A stretch of DNA of 64,000 nt from SAR202 cluster bacterium. Lineage in GTDB: Bacteria; Chloroflexota; Dehalococcoidia; Lucifugimonadales; UBA2962. Positions 8,930 to 17,227 of this stretch are shown here, in pieces (position 1 is the stretch's first letter; each line of letters starts with the position of its first letter). A program made the translations under genes and the position numbers. Below the pieces are notes generated by a model. It had not been told where the DNA came from. It worked only from the letters and a program-made list of their open reading frames with translations, and made no database searches. The stretch is from the NCBI GenBank assembly GCA_022447925.1, contig JAKUTS010000007.1:13023-77022 (forward strand). The letters are read 5' to 3'.

Positions 8930-9354
8930 AATTAGTAGCCATCAAATATCAACAATTTATACTTTGGACTATGAGTGTATTAGCTTTTTTTGTAATAATA
9001 TTTCTAAGCCTTGGCTGTACTGAAATGATCGATAACCAAATTGATCAAAAAGAGCAATATGTTGTAACAGAGGATTCTCCAATAATTGTTTTACCTGATA
9101 GTGAAATCAAAATACAGTTCATCGAAGTTTTTGATGGGAACCAATGTGGTAAAGGAAAGTTATGTGCCGTGCGCGGCGAAGGTAAAATAATGATTGGTAT
9201 ATCGGGTCCTGGATTGATGCCTTTCCCAACGGAATTGACGCTAGGTATAGCATCCAACTCTTTATTTGGATACTCGATTACACTTGAAAATATTGACAGA
9301 ACTGAGCCTATTGACTCTGTCACGCTATCTATTAAGAGAAATGAAGCTAAATAA
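8926..9354 (+). CDS. Small lipoprotein of unknown function
   Basis: A 142-residue predicted lipoprotein. The start GTG overlaps the stop of the enolase-superfamily gene by four bases, so it is translationally coupled. A hydrophobic segment (residues 11-29) ends in LSLGC, a good lipobox. The mature part has a Cys pair in an F-x-E-V-F-D-G-N-Q-C ... L-C-A-V-R-G pattern. It resembles a family of small lipoproteins with two conserved cysteines and a beta-sandwich-like repeat of hydrophobic strands. I do not know a function. Coupling to the catabolic genes suggests a cell-surface role in the same process. Confidence 0.75.
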   Translation: MKLVAIKYQQFILWTMSVLAFFVIIFLSLGCTEMIDNQIDQKEQYVVTEDSPIIVLPDSEIKIQFIEVFDGNQCGKGKLCAVRGEGKIMIGISGPGLMPFPTELTLGIASNSLFGYSITLENIDRTEPIDSVTLSIKRNEAK

Positions 9355-9372
9355 ATACCTGGCCTAGTTTAT

Positions 9373-10281
9373 TTATTCATGTTTAGTAGTGCGAAGCTTA
9401 ATTCCCGTTCTTTCTTCCTGTATCTCAACAATGGCCGGGAAGTTTTTCTTTTGCCAACCTCTGTTCATAGCTTCAATTAATATTTCTTCGACGGCATTAC
9501 CTAAAGTTAGAGGCACATCTATTTTCCTAGCCATTTCATTTGCGAGTTTTATATCTTTAGCTGCAAGTCCGAGGTAAAAGCTTGTCTCAGTCCCTTTCAG
9601 ATTTCCTGTAAACACGTCCTGGTAGAATCTACCTAGCGGAGGAACTTTACCCATAACCCCCTTAGATATTGAATCTGCCAAAATCTCCAGGTCAACGCCT
9701 GCTTTAACTCCCAAAGTTAATATTTCACCACCAATTTGCAATATAGCCATAGCTAGTAATTGGTGACTCAATTTACAAATAGTTCCAGCACCTATAGGGC
9801 CGCAAAAGTTGACATTTTTACCGATTAATTTTAATACACTCTCAACTCGACTAAATGTATTTTGAGATCCTCCGACAAGAACAACTAAATCTCTGGAATT
9901 TGCACCTTCTACACCACCACTTACAGGAGAGTCGAGAAATTCAATACCATTGTTTTGAAATTTGTTTTCGATCGCACGGACCATTTCCAGCGAATTTGTG
10001 GACATATCGATGACTATGCTTCCTGGTTTGAGTCCATTAATTATGCCATTATCACCAAAGCAAACTTTTTCTACGTCATCAGGCATCGGAAGTGACATCA
10101 TAACTAAGTCATTCGACGTTGATGCTTTTTCAGGAGAATCAGCCCAATGTGCACCCATTTCTAATAGTGGACGAGCATTGTCTTTTACCAAGTCGTACAC
10201 TGTGAGACTATGGCCCGCCTGAGCTACATTGCGGGCCATAGGTAGGCCAATGTTTCCTGCACCTATCCAACCGATGTTCAT
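9373..10281 (-). CDS. 3-hydroxyisobutyrate dehydrogenase-like NAD(P)-dependent oxidoreductase
   Basis: Beta-hydroxyacid dehydrogenase family member, 302 residues. The N-terminal Rossmann motif is IGWIGAGNIGLPMARNVAQAG. The substrate-binding motif SPVSGGVEGAN is near residues 119-129, and the catalytic Lys lies in GAGTICKLSHQ near residue 167. Likely reactions are oxidation of 3-hydroxyisobutyrate or reduction of tartronate semialdehyde; the sequence does not separate these. It follows the VOC gene by six bases on the same strand, so the two form an operon. It converges on the small lipoprotein gene. Confidence 0.9.
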   Translation of the reverse strand: MNIGWIGAGNIGLPMARNVAQAGHSLTVYDLVKDNARPLLEMGAHWADSPEKASTSNDLVMMSLPMPDDVEKVCFGDNGIINGLKPGSIVIDMSTNSLEMVRAIENKFQNNGIEFLDSPVSGGVEGANSRDLVVLVGGSQNTFSRVESVLKLIGKNVNFCGPIGAGTICKLSHQLLAMAILQIGGEILTLGVKAGVDLEILADSISKGVMGKVPPLGRFYQDVFTGNLKGTETSFYLGLAAKDIKLANEMARKIDVPLTLGNAVEEILIEAMNRGWQKKNFPAIVEIQEERTGIKLRTTKHE

Positions 10282-10287
10282 CTTCAG

Positions 10288-10797
10288 CTAGAGCCGCACA
10301 TCACCTGGGGAAGGGTTTACGGAAGTTCTTTGATGGATAGTAAATTGCTGCTCATTATGAACCGCATCTTCATCAAGCTCAATCCAGTTACCCCAAGGAT
10401 CCTGTAAGTAAACGCTTCTATACCCGTCCATCAAAGCAACAGGCTGATTATTCAGAACTGCTCCCATAGGTACTAATCTTTCAATGATTGCGTCCATATC
10501 AGTTACGTTAAATGAGATGTGTGCAGCGCCGGTCGCGTTTCGCTTATGCTGTTCTGATGCATCTCTAACTTCTGTTTTTGGCGACAGATATTCAATTATC
10601 TCGACTGAGTGTCCATCAATTCCACCAACGAATGCTGCTTTTACCTGCACGTCATCATATCCAAGCAGTTGAGATAGCTCAGCCCCACCTGCTTCAACTT
10701 GAAACCTAAGCTCAAGTCCTATGCCTTCGCAGTAAAACTGCAGTGCTTTTTCTATATCGGTTACCACAACTCCAGTGTGGTTCATTGTTACGCTCAT
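10288..10797 (-). CDS. VOC (glyoxalase/dioxygenase) superfamily protein
   Basis: A 169-residue protein with two beta-alpha-beta-beta-beta modules. Candidate metal ligands are His7 in MNHTGVVV, Glu in HSVEIIEYL, His in GAAHISFNVTD and Glu in DPWGNWIELDE. The pattern suits a lyase, isomerase or extradiol-type enzyme, or a resistance protein, and does not choose between them. The start has a strong CGGAGGATTTAT ribosome binding site. It leads a two-gene operon with the hydroxyacid dehydrogenase. Confidence 0.87.
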   Translation of the reverse strand: MSVTMNHTGVVVTDIEKALQFYCEGIGLELRFQVEAGGAELSQLLGYDDVQVKAAFVGGIDGHSVEIIEYLSPKTEVRDASEQHKRNATGAAHISFNVTDMDAIIERLVPMGAVLNNQPVALMDGYRSVYLQDPWGNWIELDEDAVHNEQQFTIHQRTSVNPSPGDVRL

Positions 10798-10855
10798 ATA
10801 AATCCTCCGTTTATATTGGTAAATTAGTTCAGAACTGACATGTTATCAATAAATG

Positions 10856-11887
10856 TTATGTGTAGTCGCGTCGTTTTAACTCTTCTGCAAAATCAAATAG
10901 TTCAGGTAGGCCTCCGGTATGTATAAATAACACGGTATCCTGTTCATTAAATTTACCGTTTCTTGCGTAATCAATAACAGCTGCCATTACTTTTCCGGTG
11001 TAAACAGGGTCGAGTAAAATCCCTTCTAATTCGGCAACCATTCTTATAGCTTCGATGCAATCTTCCCCAGGAATTGCGTATCCAGGTCCGATATACTTAT
11101 CGAGCTGCTCGACTTCACTCCAGTCTAAGCGTTCTGAAAAACCCAAATGATTCAACGCATTATTCGACCATGTCACAACATCTGCGTATGATTCTTCAGG
11201 CTTGCCTACAATCACTCCATGAATATTCCAGGGCAAGTTTAAGGCCTGTGAAGCCAACATCAATCCGCCCTGTGCACCCCCGCTGGCTATAAAAACCTCT
11301 AAATTTTCAACAAACTCATGATTTTCTAGTTGTTGATCAATTTCTAATGTCGCTTCCATGTACGAGATTGTTGCTGATGATCGAGACATATGCTCTTTAA
11401 CATGGTTGTACACAGATTTACCCTGCTCAATTAATTTGGTTTCTAATTTATCAACATATTCGTGAACCTTCTTATGATCAGATGTATCTAATAAGTGCAG
11501 ATCTGTTCCAAGAATATCCTGAATCAACAAGTTACCTTGTATTGGTCTCAACTTGCTTGCAGGAGCAACATTAATATAATCAAGTCCGACGATTTTAGAA
11601 GCAGCTCCGATAATGCGTGCATTATTAGACATCCATGGATTGATATTTAAAGATACTTCAGCCCCTTTCTCTATGGCATCTGCCATACAAAAATCCATGT
11701 GTCTTACCTTGTTACCTCCCATTGCTAAACCGGTGAGGTCATCTCTTTTTATCAAGATTCGTACACCGAGCTCTTTAGATAAACGAGGAGCCTCTTGAAG
11801 CGGCGTAGGGAGCAAAGCAATATTTACTCTAGGCAAGGAATCGATTTTTGACTTTAATTGTTGTTTACTTAAAGATGGCATTTTCAT
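10856..11887 (-). CDS. PLP-dependent deaminase, ACC deaminase / D-cysteine desulfhydrase family
   Basis: Fold-type II PLP enzyme of 343 residues. The PLP Lys is in GLAMGGNKVRHMDF near residue 60. The region that normally reads xSNHxR or xSNQxR, with the catalytic Ser, is here WMSNNARIIGAAS. The C-terminal PLP-phosphate region includes VYTGKVMAAVID and IHTGGLPELF. The family deaminates 1-aminocyclopropane-1-carboxylate or removes H2S from D-cysteine; the altered SNN suggests a different substrate. Two ATGs are possible (MKM...). A weak GGGA favours the first. Confidence 0.87.
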   Translation of the reverse strand: MKMPSLSKQQLKSKIDSLPRVNIALLPTPLQEAPRLSKELGVRILIKRDDLTGLAMGGNKVRHMDFCMADAIEKGAEVSLNINPWMSNNARIIGAASKIVGLDYINVAPASKLRPIQGNLLIQDILGTDLHLLDTSDHKKVHEYVDKLETKLIEQGKSVYNHVKEHMSRSSATISYMEATLEIDQQLENHEFVENLEVFIASGGAQGGLMLASQALNLPWNIHGVIVGKPEESYADVVTWSNNALNHLGFSERLDWSEVEQLDKYIGPGYAIPGEDCIEAIRMVAELEGILLDPVYTGKVMAAVIDYARNGKFNEQDTVLFIHTGGLPELFDFAEELKRRDYT

Positions 11888-12009
11888 TTTAGATATCCCA
11901 ATTTAAAAACTCATGTCAAGTGAAATCAAGCATCGTAAGTTTGGCATGGATCATACTTATATACAAGTGATCTAAATAGACAATAAAATTAACATCTTAT
12001 AGAACGGTG

Positions 12010-12083
12010 TGGGCCCGCAGGGATTCGAACCCTGGACACCCGGATTAAAAGTCCGGTGCTCTGACCAACTGAGCTACAGGCCC
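12010..12083 (-). tRNA. tRNA-Lys (anticodon TTT)
   Basis: A complete cloverleaf is visible on the minus strand. The acceptor stem GGGCCTG pairs with CGGGCCC with one G-T pair. The anticodon loop CTTTTAA sits in a five-bp stem, and the T arm contains GGTTCGAATCC. The 3' CCA is not encoded (CAC follows the discriminator A). Confidence 0.96.
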
Positions 12084-12175
12084 TAGAGAATGCTCAAAAT
12101 CTGTTAAACAATTTACCTTATTCTATTCAACACCTTTGATGCATTTTTTGAAATACATTTTTACATGATTATTAA

Positions 12176-12748
12176 TTATCTTAGATCATCAACTAAATTA
12201 GAAATAGGCCAATAACTTATTAATGCCTTGCCAGAAATGTTTTCAGAGGAAATTAAACCGAATGACCGAGAGTCTTGGCTATTTTGCCTGTTGTCACCTA
12301 GAACATAATACGAACCTCTAGGTATGGTTATCGGACGCACATTCTCATTAGTCGGATGGTATACATAAGGTTCACTAATAACTTTACTATTAACAATTAC
12401 TGTCCCAGCCTTAATTTCGAGTGTATCTCCTGGGATGGCTATTACGCGTTTAACAAATTTCCGACTTTGATCATAAGGATAGTCAAAAATAACTAAGTCA
12501 CCTCTCATAGGACCATGGAAAAGATATTTATGATCAATAGTTTCAACAAAGGGCATTTTCCAGTATGTTATTTTGTTAACAATTACGAAATCACCTGATT
12601 TCATAGTTGGGTCCATACTACTGCCCTCAACCTTATATGGCTGAAGACTGACTTGTAGAATGGCGAATATAGCTACACCCAAAATAATGGTTTGAAAAAT
12701 TTCTTTGATAAAGCTCTTAAGATTGGATGTTTTCTGTGTGTCTGGCAT
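12176..12748 (-). CDS. lepB: Signal peptidase I
   Basis: Membrane protease that cleaves signal peptides of exported proteins. The 190-residue protein has one N-terminal helix (residues 14-34). The catalytic Ser is in GSSMDPTM (box B, near residue 44) and the catalytic Lys in KFVKRVIAIPGD (box D, near residue 99). Box E is GDNRQNSQDSR. Length fits the short bacterial type. No clear ribosome binding site precedes the ATG. A perfect TATAAT on the minus strand (12778-12773) lies about 25 bases upstream, so the leader is short. Confidence 0.96.
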   Translation of the reverse strand: MPDTQKTSNLKSFIKEIFQTIILGVAIFAILQVSLQPYKVEGSSMDPTMKSGDFVIVNKITYWKMPFVETIDHKYLFHGPMRGDLVIFDYPYDQSRKFVKRVIAIPGDTLEIKAGTVIVNSKVISEPYVYHPTNENVRPITIPRGSYYVLGDNRQNSQDSRSFGLISSENISGKALISYWPISNLVDDLR

Positions 12749-12874
12749 GGCAAAGTTTTACTTACATAACAAATTATACTTTTGTAAAACGTATAATTCA
12801 CTATTTAGTAATGGCCAGTTATTAGTTCTTGAGTAAGAAATCGTATCAATTACTAGTTAATTAGTGATAGATTA

Positions 12875-12904
12875 TTGCCCAGTTTAAAATACCGTTGCTA
12901 GAAT
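12875..12904 (+). promoter_or_regulatory. Putative promoter for dcd-rib operon
   Basis: TTGCCC at 12875-12880 is followed after 18 bases by TAGAAT at 12899-12904 (5 of 6 matches). Transcription would begin about 12911, only about 13 bases before the dcd ATG. That leaves no room for an FMN riboswitch leader. The match is suggestive only. Confidence 0.35.
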
Positions 12905-12923
12905 GCAAATAAGGTGAAAAATT

Positions 12924-13490
12924 ATGGTTTTAAGTGATCGGACAATTAAAGAAGAAATCGAAGCAGGGAATATAGTTATTGACCCACTGGACCCAATTAA
13001 TATTCAGCCTGCTAGTGTAGATGTTAGGCTAGACAGAAGGGTTTTAGTTTTTAGAAACTCTAGATTGCCATACATAGATGTGCGTAAAGATGTTAGTGAC
13101 CTAACTGAAGCGGAAGAGATCTCAGAGGATCAACCATTTATTTTGCATCCCGGTGAATTTGTATTGGCATCTACTTTAGAACATATTGAGATACCTGCAG
13201 ATATAGTTGCCCGACTTGAAGGTAAAAGCTCATTAGGCAGGATAGGTCTTTTAATTCATTCCACAGCAGGATATGTTGACCCTGGATGGAAAGGACACCT
13301 GACTCTTGAATTGAGTAATGTAGCTAGCTTACCGATAACTCTGTACTTCGGTATGCCTATCGGTCAGTTGTCTTTTCTAAGACTTAGCACCGCTGCCGAA
13401 AACGTTTATGGTTCTAATGCGCTTAATAGTAAATATTTAGGCCAAACAGAGCCTACAGCAAGCCGTATGCATAGAAACTTTCAGGAATGA
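12924..13490 (+). CDS. dcd: dCTP deaminase (possibly bifunctional dCTP deaminase/dUTPase)
   Basis: Converts dCTP to dUTP, or directly to dUMP in bifunctional members, for thymidylate synthesis. The 188-residue protein has the family signature RLEGKSSLGRIGL near residue 95, then HSTAGYVDPGWKG and the catalytic Glu in LELSN. The C-terminus (SKYLGQTEPTAS) is the flexible lid that closes over the triphosphate. The start has AAGGTG upstream. Only six bases separate it from ribD, so it is probably the first gene of the riboflavin operon. Confidence 0.95.
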   Translation: MVLSDRTIKEEIEAGNIVIDPLDPINIQPASVDVRLDRRVLVFRNSRLPYIDVRKDVSDLTEAEEISEDQPFILHPGEFVLASTLEHIEIPADIVARLEGKSSLGRIGLLIHSTAGYVDPGWKGHLTLELSNVASLPITLYFGMPIGQLSFLRLSTAAENVYGSNALNSKYLGQTEPTASRMHRNFQE

Positions 13491-13496
13491 TCGATC

Positions 13497-14597
13497 GTGG
13501 GCTTAGAAATTGATTACATGCAGCATGCAATTCTTGCTGCTCGTTCAGTTGATGGTAAAACCAAACCCAATCCACCTGTAGGGGCGGTCATAGTTTATGA
13601 AGGTACAGTAGTTGGGTTGGGAGCAACTCAAACGCCGGGGCAAGACCACGCCGAAATTGTGGCGATTAAACAAGCTGGCAATGATTTAATTGGTGCAGAA
13701 ATGTATGTTACTTTGGAGCCATGCAGCATGTTTGGGAGGACACCGCCATGCGTAGATGCAATCATTTCCTCGGGAATCTCTAGATTAAATATTGCTATTT
13801 TAGACCCTAACCCTAACGAAAATGGTCATGGAATAAATAAATTAAAAGCAGCTGGTATTGAAGTTTCGATGTGGGAAGCAGAAGAACTTGTTTTTCAAGC
13901 CCAGCAACTCGTTGAGAGTTATGCAAAAAATATTGTTACCGGTGATCCGTTTATTACACTAAAGTATGCCATGAGTATTGATGGGAAAATTGCGACTTCA
14001 ACTGGCAAATCGAAGTGGATTTCAGGGCAGGACTCAAGACAAGAAGTGCACCGAATGAGGTATACATCGGATGCTGTCTTAGTGGGTATTGAAACAGTTA
14101 TATCAGATGATCCCAAGTTGACTGCCAGAGATCTCAATGGAGTAAATTTAGACAATCAACCTTTGCGTGTAGTAATTGATACACGTGGGCGAATCCCTTT
14201 GGATTCAAAACTTGTAACTGATGGTGGAGCCACATTAATTGTATGCGCAGAAATGGAATCGAATAAACAAAACCGTTTAGAGTCTCTAGGTGTAAGCGTA
14301 GAGAAAGTTGCTAAGCACGAAAATGGTATAGATTTACGGGCGGTTATAGAGGTGTTACGTTCCAGAGGAATACTCACAATTCTGATCGAAGGTGGTAGTC
14401 GAATTGCGGGAAATCTCGTGGACCTTCGCATTATTGACAAATTCGTAGTTTTTATAGCTCCAATAGTTATAGGGGGCTGTGACTCCATTGGGCCTATAGC
14501 AGGATTTGGGATAGATAATATCTCTGACGCTCTGAAGTTTAAAAGTGCTCATTTACAAAAATATGGTGATGATATTGCTATTATCGGATATCCTTAA
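13497..14597 (+). CDS. ribD: Riboflavin biosynthesis bifunctional deaminase/reductase
   Basis: Carries out the second and third steps of riboflavin synthesis (pyrimidine deamination, then ribosyl side-chain reduction). Residues 1-145 form the CDA-type deaminase with zinc ligands in DHAEIVAI and PCSMFGRTPPC. Residues 150-366 form the reductase (ITLKYAMSIDGKIATSTGKS, then ILIEGGSRIAGNL). The GTG start at 13497 follows AGGA by about ten bases. An ATG seven codons later is an alternative. Seven bases separate the coding region from ribE. Confidence 0.96.
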   Translation: MGLEIDYMQHAILAARSVDGKTKPNPPVGAVIVYEGTVVGLGATQTPGQDHAEIVAIKQAGNDLIGAEMYVTLEPCSMFGRTPPCVDAIISSGISRLNIAILDPNPNENGHGINKLKAAGIEVSMWEAEELVFQAQQLVESYAKNIVTGDPFITLKYAMSIDGKIATSTGKSKWISGQDSRQEVHRMRYTSDAVLVGIETVISDDPKLTARDLNGVNLDNQPLRVVIDTRGRIPLDSKLVTDGGATLIVCAEMESNKQNRLESLGVSVEKVAKHENGIDLRAVIEVLRSRGILTILIEGGSRIAGNLVDLRIIDKFVVFIAPIVIGGCDSIGPIAGFGIDNISDALKFKSAHLQKYGDDIAIIGYP

Positions 14598-14603
14598 AAG
14601 ACA

Positions 14604-15179
14604 ATGTTTACAGGAATCGTAGAAACTATTGGAGTCGTTAATTCGATAGATGGAAATACTATCTCTATAGAAGCTGAGAAATTTTCACATAGATTATCCA
14701 TTGGAGGTAGTGTCAGTGTAAAAGGCGCATGCCTAACTATTACCTCATTTGAAAATGGACAATTTACTGTTGATGTTGTTGATGAGACTCGAAGGAAAAC
14801 AAACTTGGGAGATTTAAAAATTAACTCTAACGTTAATTTGGAATTACCAGTTCCGGTAACCGGTTCTTTTGATGGGCATATTGTCCAAGGTCATATTGAC
14901 AACACGGTCCAGGTAATGTCAATCTTAGAGGAATCGGATTCACAAATAATAACCTTTAAGACAGATCCTTTAGATGCAAAATATTTGGTAAAAAAGGGAT
15001 TCGTAGCATTAGATGGTGTGAGTTTGACGATTGTAGATTGTCATGCAGAATCGTTTTCAATAGCATTAATACCTCATACTTCAAAATTTACCACTTTAGG
15101 TGAATTGATAGTAGGCGATTCCATTAATTTAGAATTAGATCTATTTGCCAAATATGCTGAAAAGTTTTTAAACAGTTAA
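14604..15179 (+). CDS. ribE: Riboflavin synthase, alpha subunit
   Basis: Dismutates two 6,7-dimethyl-8-ribityllumazines to riboflavin. The 191-residue protein begins MFTGIVETIGVV, the invariant family start. It has two homologous lumazine-binding halves: the first around GSVSVKGACLTIT, the second around DGHIVQGHIDNT and KGFVALDGVSLTIVD. Length is slightly below the usual 200-215. It sits in order between ribD and ribBA. Confidence 0.96.
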   Translation: MFTGIVETIGVVNSIDGNTISIEAEKFSHRLSIGGSVSVKGACLTITSFENGQFTVDVVDETRRKTNLGDLKINSNVNLELPVPVTGSFDGHIVQGHIDNTVQVMSILEESDSQIITFKTDPLDAKYLVKKGFVALDGVSLTIVDCHAESFSIALIPHTSKFTTLGELIVGDSINLELDLFAKYAEKFLNS

Positions 15180-15210
15180 AAACATTAGATATTTCTAGTA
15201 GTATTTACTT

Positions 15211-16449
15211 ATGAATCAAAACCATACATTTATATCACCTGTTGAAACCGCTATTGAAGATATTAAAAACGGCAAGATGGTGGTTATAGTTGATGATGAA
15301 GATAGAGAAAATGAAGGTGATCTTGCAATGGCAGCTGAGCTTGTAACTCCTGAGGCCATTAATTTCATGAGTGTCGAAGGTAGGGGTTTGATATGTACTC
15401 CTTTAACTGAGTCTCGATTAAAAGAATTAAGATTGCCTATGATGGTGCAAGATAATACGGCCAGGCATGAGACTGCTTTTACTGTTTCTGTAGATGTATT
15501 AGATGGAGCGACTACGGGTATATCAGCTCATGATAGATCTGCAACAATTCAAGCATTGGTATCTGATAAAACCAAACCTGAGGATTTAGCGCGACCCGGA
15601 CATGTATTTCCATTGCAATATATGGAAGGCGGGGTGTTGGTAAGAGCAGGTCAAACAGAAGCTATTGTCGATTTAACTAAGTTGGCCAATTTAAAGCCAG
15701 CTGGCATAATCTGTGAAATCATAGATTCTGATGGAAGTATGGCACGTATGCCTAAGTTAAAAGAATTTGCAAAGACACATAAACTCAACCTCGTCTCGGT
15801 AGCTGACATCATTGCTTATAGAAGAATTAATGAAAAACTCGTAGATCGAGTGGCAGAGGCACGTTTGCCAACCGCTTACGGTGACTTCACAGCTATATCG
15901 TACAAAAGCAAGGTGGACTCTGATGAACACGTTGCTTTAATTAAAGGACAGCCTGACCCAGAGAAGCCTATATTGGTGCGCGTTCATTCGGAATGTTTAA
16001 CTGGTGACGTTTTCGGAAGTGTTAGATGCGACTGTGGTCAACAAGCAGCACTGGCACTTCAGGCTATTAATAAAGAAGGATCAGGCGTCTTTTTATACAT
16101 GAGACAAGAGGGTCGAGGTATTGGGCTACACAATAAATTGAAAGCTTACAACTTACAGGACAATGGATTAGATACCGTCGATGCAAATTTGTCATTGGGC
16201 TTCCCTCCAGATTTAAGACATTATGGGGTTGGAGCACAAATTTTAGTTGAACTCGGAGTAAGGAAATTGAAACTGATGACTAATAATCCTAAAAAGGTTG
16301 TTGGTTTAGAAAGTTATGGGCTTGAGTTAACTGAACGAGTTCCTATTAATGTTGAACCCAATGATCAGAATCGTGAATATCTAGAGACCAAAAGGTTAAA
16401 GATGGGCCACTTGATCGAGCCTGATAATAAGGCTAAGAGGAATAAATGA
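15211..16449 (+). CDS. ribBA: Bifunctional DHBP synthase / GTP cyclohydrolase II
   Basis: Supplies both precursors of riboflavin: 3,4-dihydroxy-2-butanone 4-phosphate from ribulose 5-phosphate and the pyrimidine from GTP. The N-terminal half (residues 1-205) has [20 protein letters not shown] and the HVFPLQY His motif. The C-terminal half has the zinc ligands in [18 protein letters not shown] and the catalytic [12 protein letters not shown]. At 412 residues it is a full-length fusion. Its stop region overlaps the ribH start by four bases. Confidence 0.97.
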   Translation: MNQNHTFISPVETAIEDIKNGKMVVIVDDEDRENEGDLAMAAELVTPEAINFMSVEGRGLICTPLTESRLKELRLPMMVQDNTARHETAFTVSVDVLDGATTGISAHDRSATIQALVSDKTKPEDLARPGHVFPLQYMEGGVLVRAGQTEAIVDLTKLANLKPAGIICEIIDSDGSMARMPKLKEFAKTHKLNLVSVADIIAYRRINEKLVDRVAEARLPTAYGDFTAISYKSKVDSDEHVALIKGQPDPEKPILVRVHSECLTGDVFGSVRCDCGQQAALALQAINKEGSGVFLYMRQEGRGIGLHNKLKAYNLQDNGLDTVDANLSLGFPPDLRHYGVGAQILVELGVRKLKLMTNNPKKVVGLESYGLELTERVPINVEPNDQNREYLETKRLKMGHLIEPDNKAKRNK

Positions 16450-16946
16450 CCAGAACTCAACCAAACGAACTGCCCAAAATCAAATCAGAATTGAACGGTG
16501 TTGGGTTAAAAATCGGCATTGTTTTTTCTAGGTTTAACAGTTCAATTACATCTGATTTGCTGCAAGGTGCAAAAACAACTTTGCTTGCTTCTGGAGTGCA
16601 GGGTAGCGATATAGAGATTATTGATGTGCCTGGTGCTCTTGAGATTCCGTACGCTGCGCAACTGTTGGCCAAATCGGATAATTTTGATGCATTGATCGCA
16701 ATTGGTTGTGTTGTAAGGGGAGAAACTTCTCATTACGATATAGTTTCGACACAAGCGGCTGAAGGAATTAATCAAGTATCTTTAAATCACGGTATTCCTA
16801 TAACATTTGGAGTTCTAACTACGGAAAATTTCGATCAAGCAAAGTCCAGATCTGGTGGAGATAAAGGAAATCTTGGCAGTGAAGCAGCATGGGCCGCCAT
16901 AGAATTAGCATCTTTGACTAAGAAACGATTTAATTTTAAAAATTAA
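16446..16946 (+). CDS. ribH: 6,7-dimethyl-8-ribityllumazine synthase
   Basis: Condenses the RibD product with DHBP to form lumazine. The 166-residue protein has the family strand motif [14 protein letters not shown], the loop [13 protein letters not shown], and the catalytic His in [12 protein letters not shown] near residue 97. [11 protein letters not shown] forms the phosphate-binding end. The start ATG overlaps the ribBA stop (ATGA), so it is translationally coupled. It closes a complete rib pathway from GTP and ribulose 5-phosphate. Confidence 0.96.
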   Translation: MTRTQPNELPKIKSELNGVGLKIGIVFSRFNSSITSDLLQGAKTTLLASGVQGSDIEIIDVPGALEIPYAAQLLAKSDNFDALIAIGCVVRGETSHYDIVSTQAAEGINQVSLNHGIPITFGVLTTENFDQAKSRSGGDKGNLGSEAAWAAIELASLTKKRFNFKN

Positions 16947-16996
16947 ATCAATATATAAATTAAGTTTAAAAAGTTTGTTAGAATAACTATCTCTTA

Positions 16997-17070
16997 TGGG
17001 GATTCGTCTAATGGTAGGACAACAGACTCTGAATCTGTAAGTCGAGGTTCGAATCCTCGATCCCCAGCCA
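16997..17070 (+). tRNA. tRNA-Gln (anticodon CTG)
   Basis: Acceptor TGGGGAT pairs with ATCCCCA, giving the U1-A72 pair typical of tRNA-Gln. The anticodon loop CTCTGAA lies in a paired ACAGA/TCTGT stem, and the T arm is GTCGAGGTTCGAATCCTCGA. CCA is encoded at 17068-17070. Confidence 0.96.
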
Positions 17071-17090
17071 AATCGCATTGTGAACACCAC

Positions 17091-17167
17091 GCCGCGTTCG
17101 TCTAGTGGCCAAGGACACCGCCCTCTCAAGGCGGAGATCACGGGTTCGAATCCCGTACGCGGTACCA
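17091..17167 (+). tRNA. tRNA-Glu (anticodon CTC)
   Basis: Acceptor GCCGCGT pairs with ACGCGGT, with a G1-U72 wobble. The anticodon loop CTCTCAA is held by a CCGCC/GGCGG stem, and the T arm is ACGGGTTCGAATCCCGT. CCA is encoded at 17165-17167. It lies 20 bases after tRNA-Gln, probably in the same transcript. Confidence 0.96.
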
Positions 17168-17227
17168 CTTTATTGTGTATAGTATACCGGTTACATATAT
17201 ACATGCATGTTTAAAAGGGGGCGACAA

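Noticed and set aside
9355-9372. AAATAAA ... TTTATTT inverted repeat as a two-way terminator between convergent genes
   Set aside because: The stem is all A-T and only about seven bp, so it is too weak to call.
16905-17204. A 99-residue minus-strand frame across the tRNA-Gln/tRNA-Glu region
   Set aside because: It is the antisense of the two tRNA genes. Segments such as RTGFEPVIS and GSRIRTSTY are well-known artefacts of tRNA T-arm sequence.
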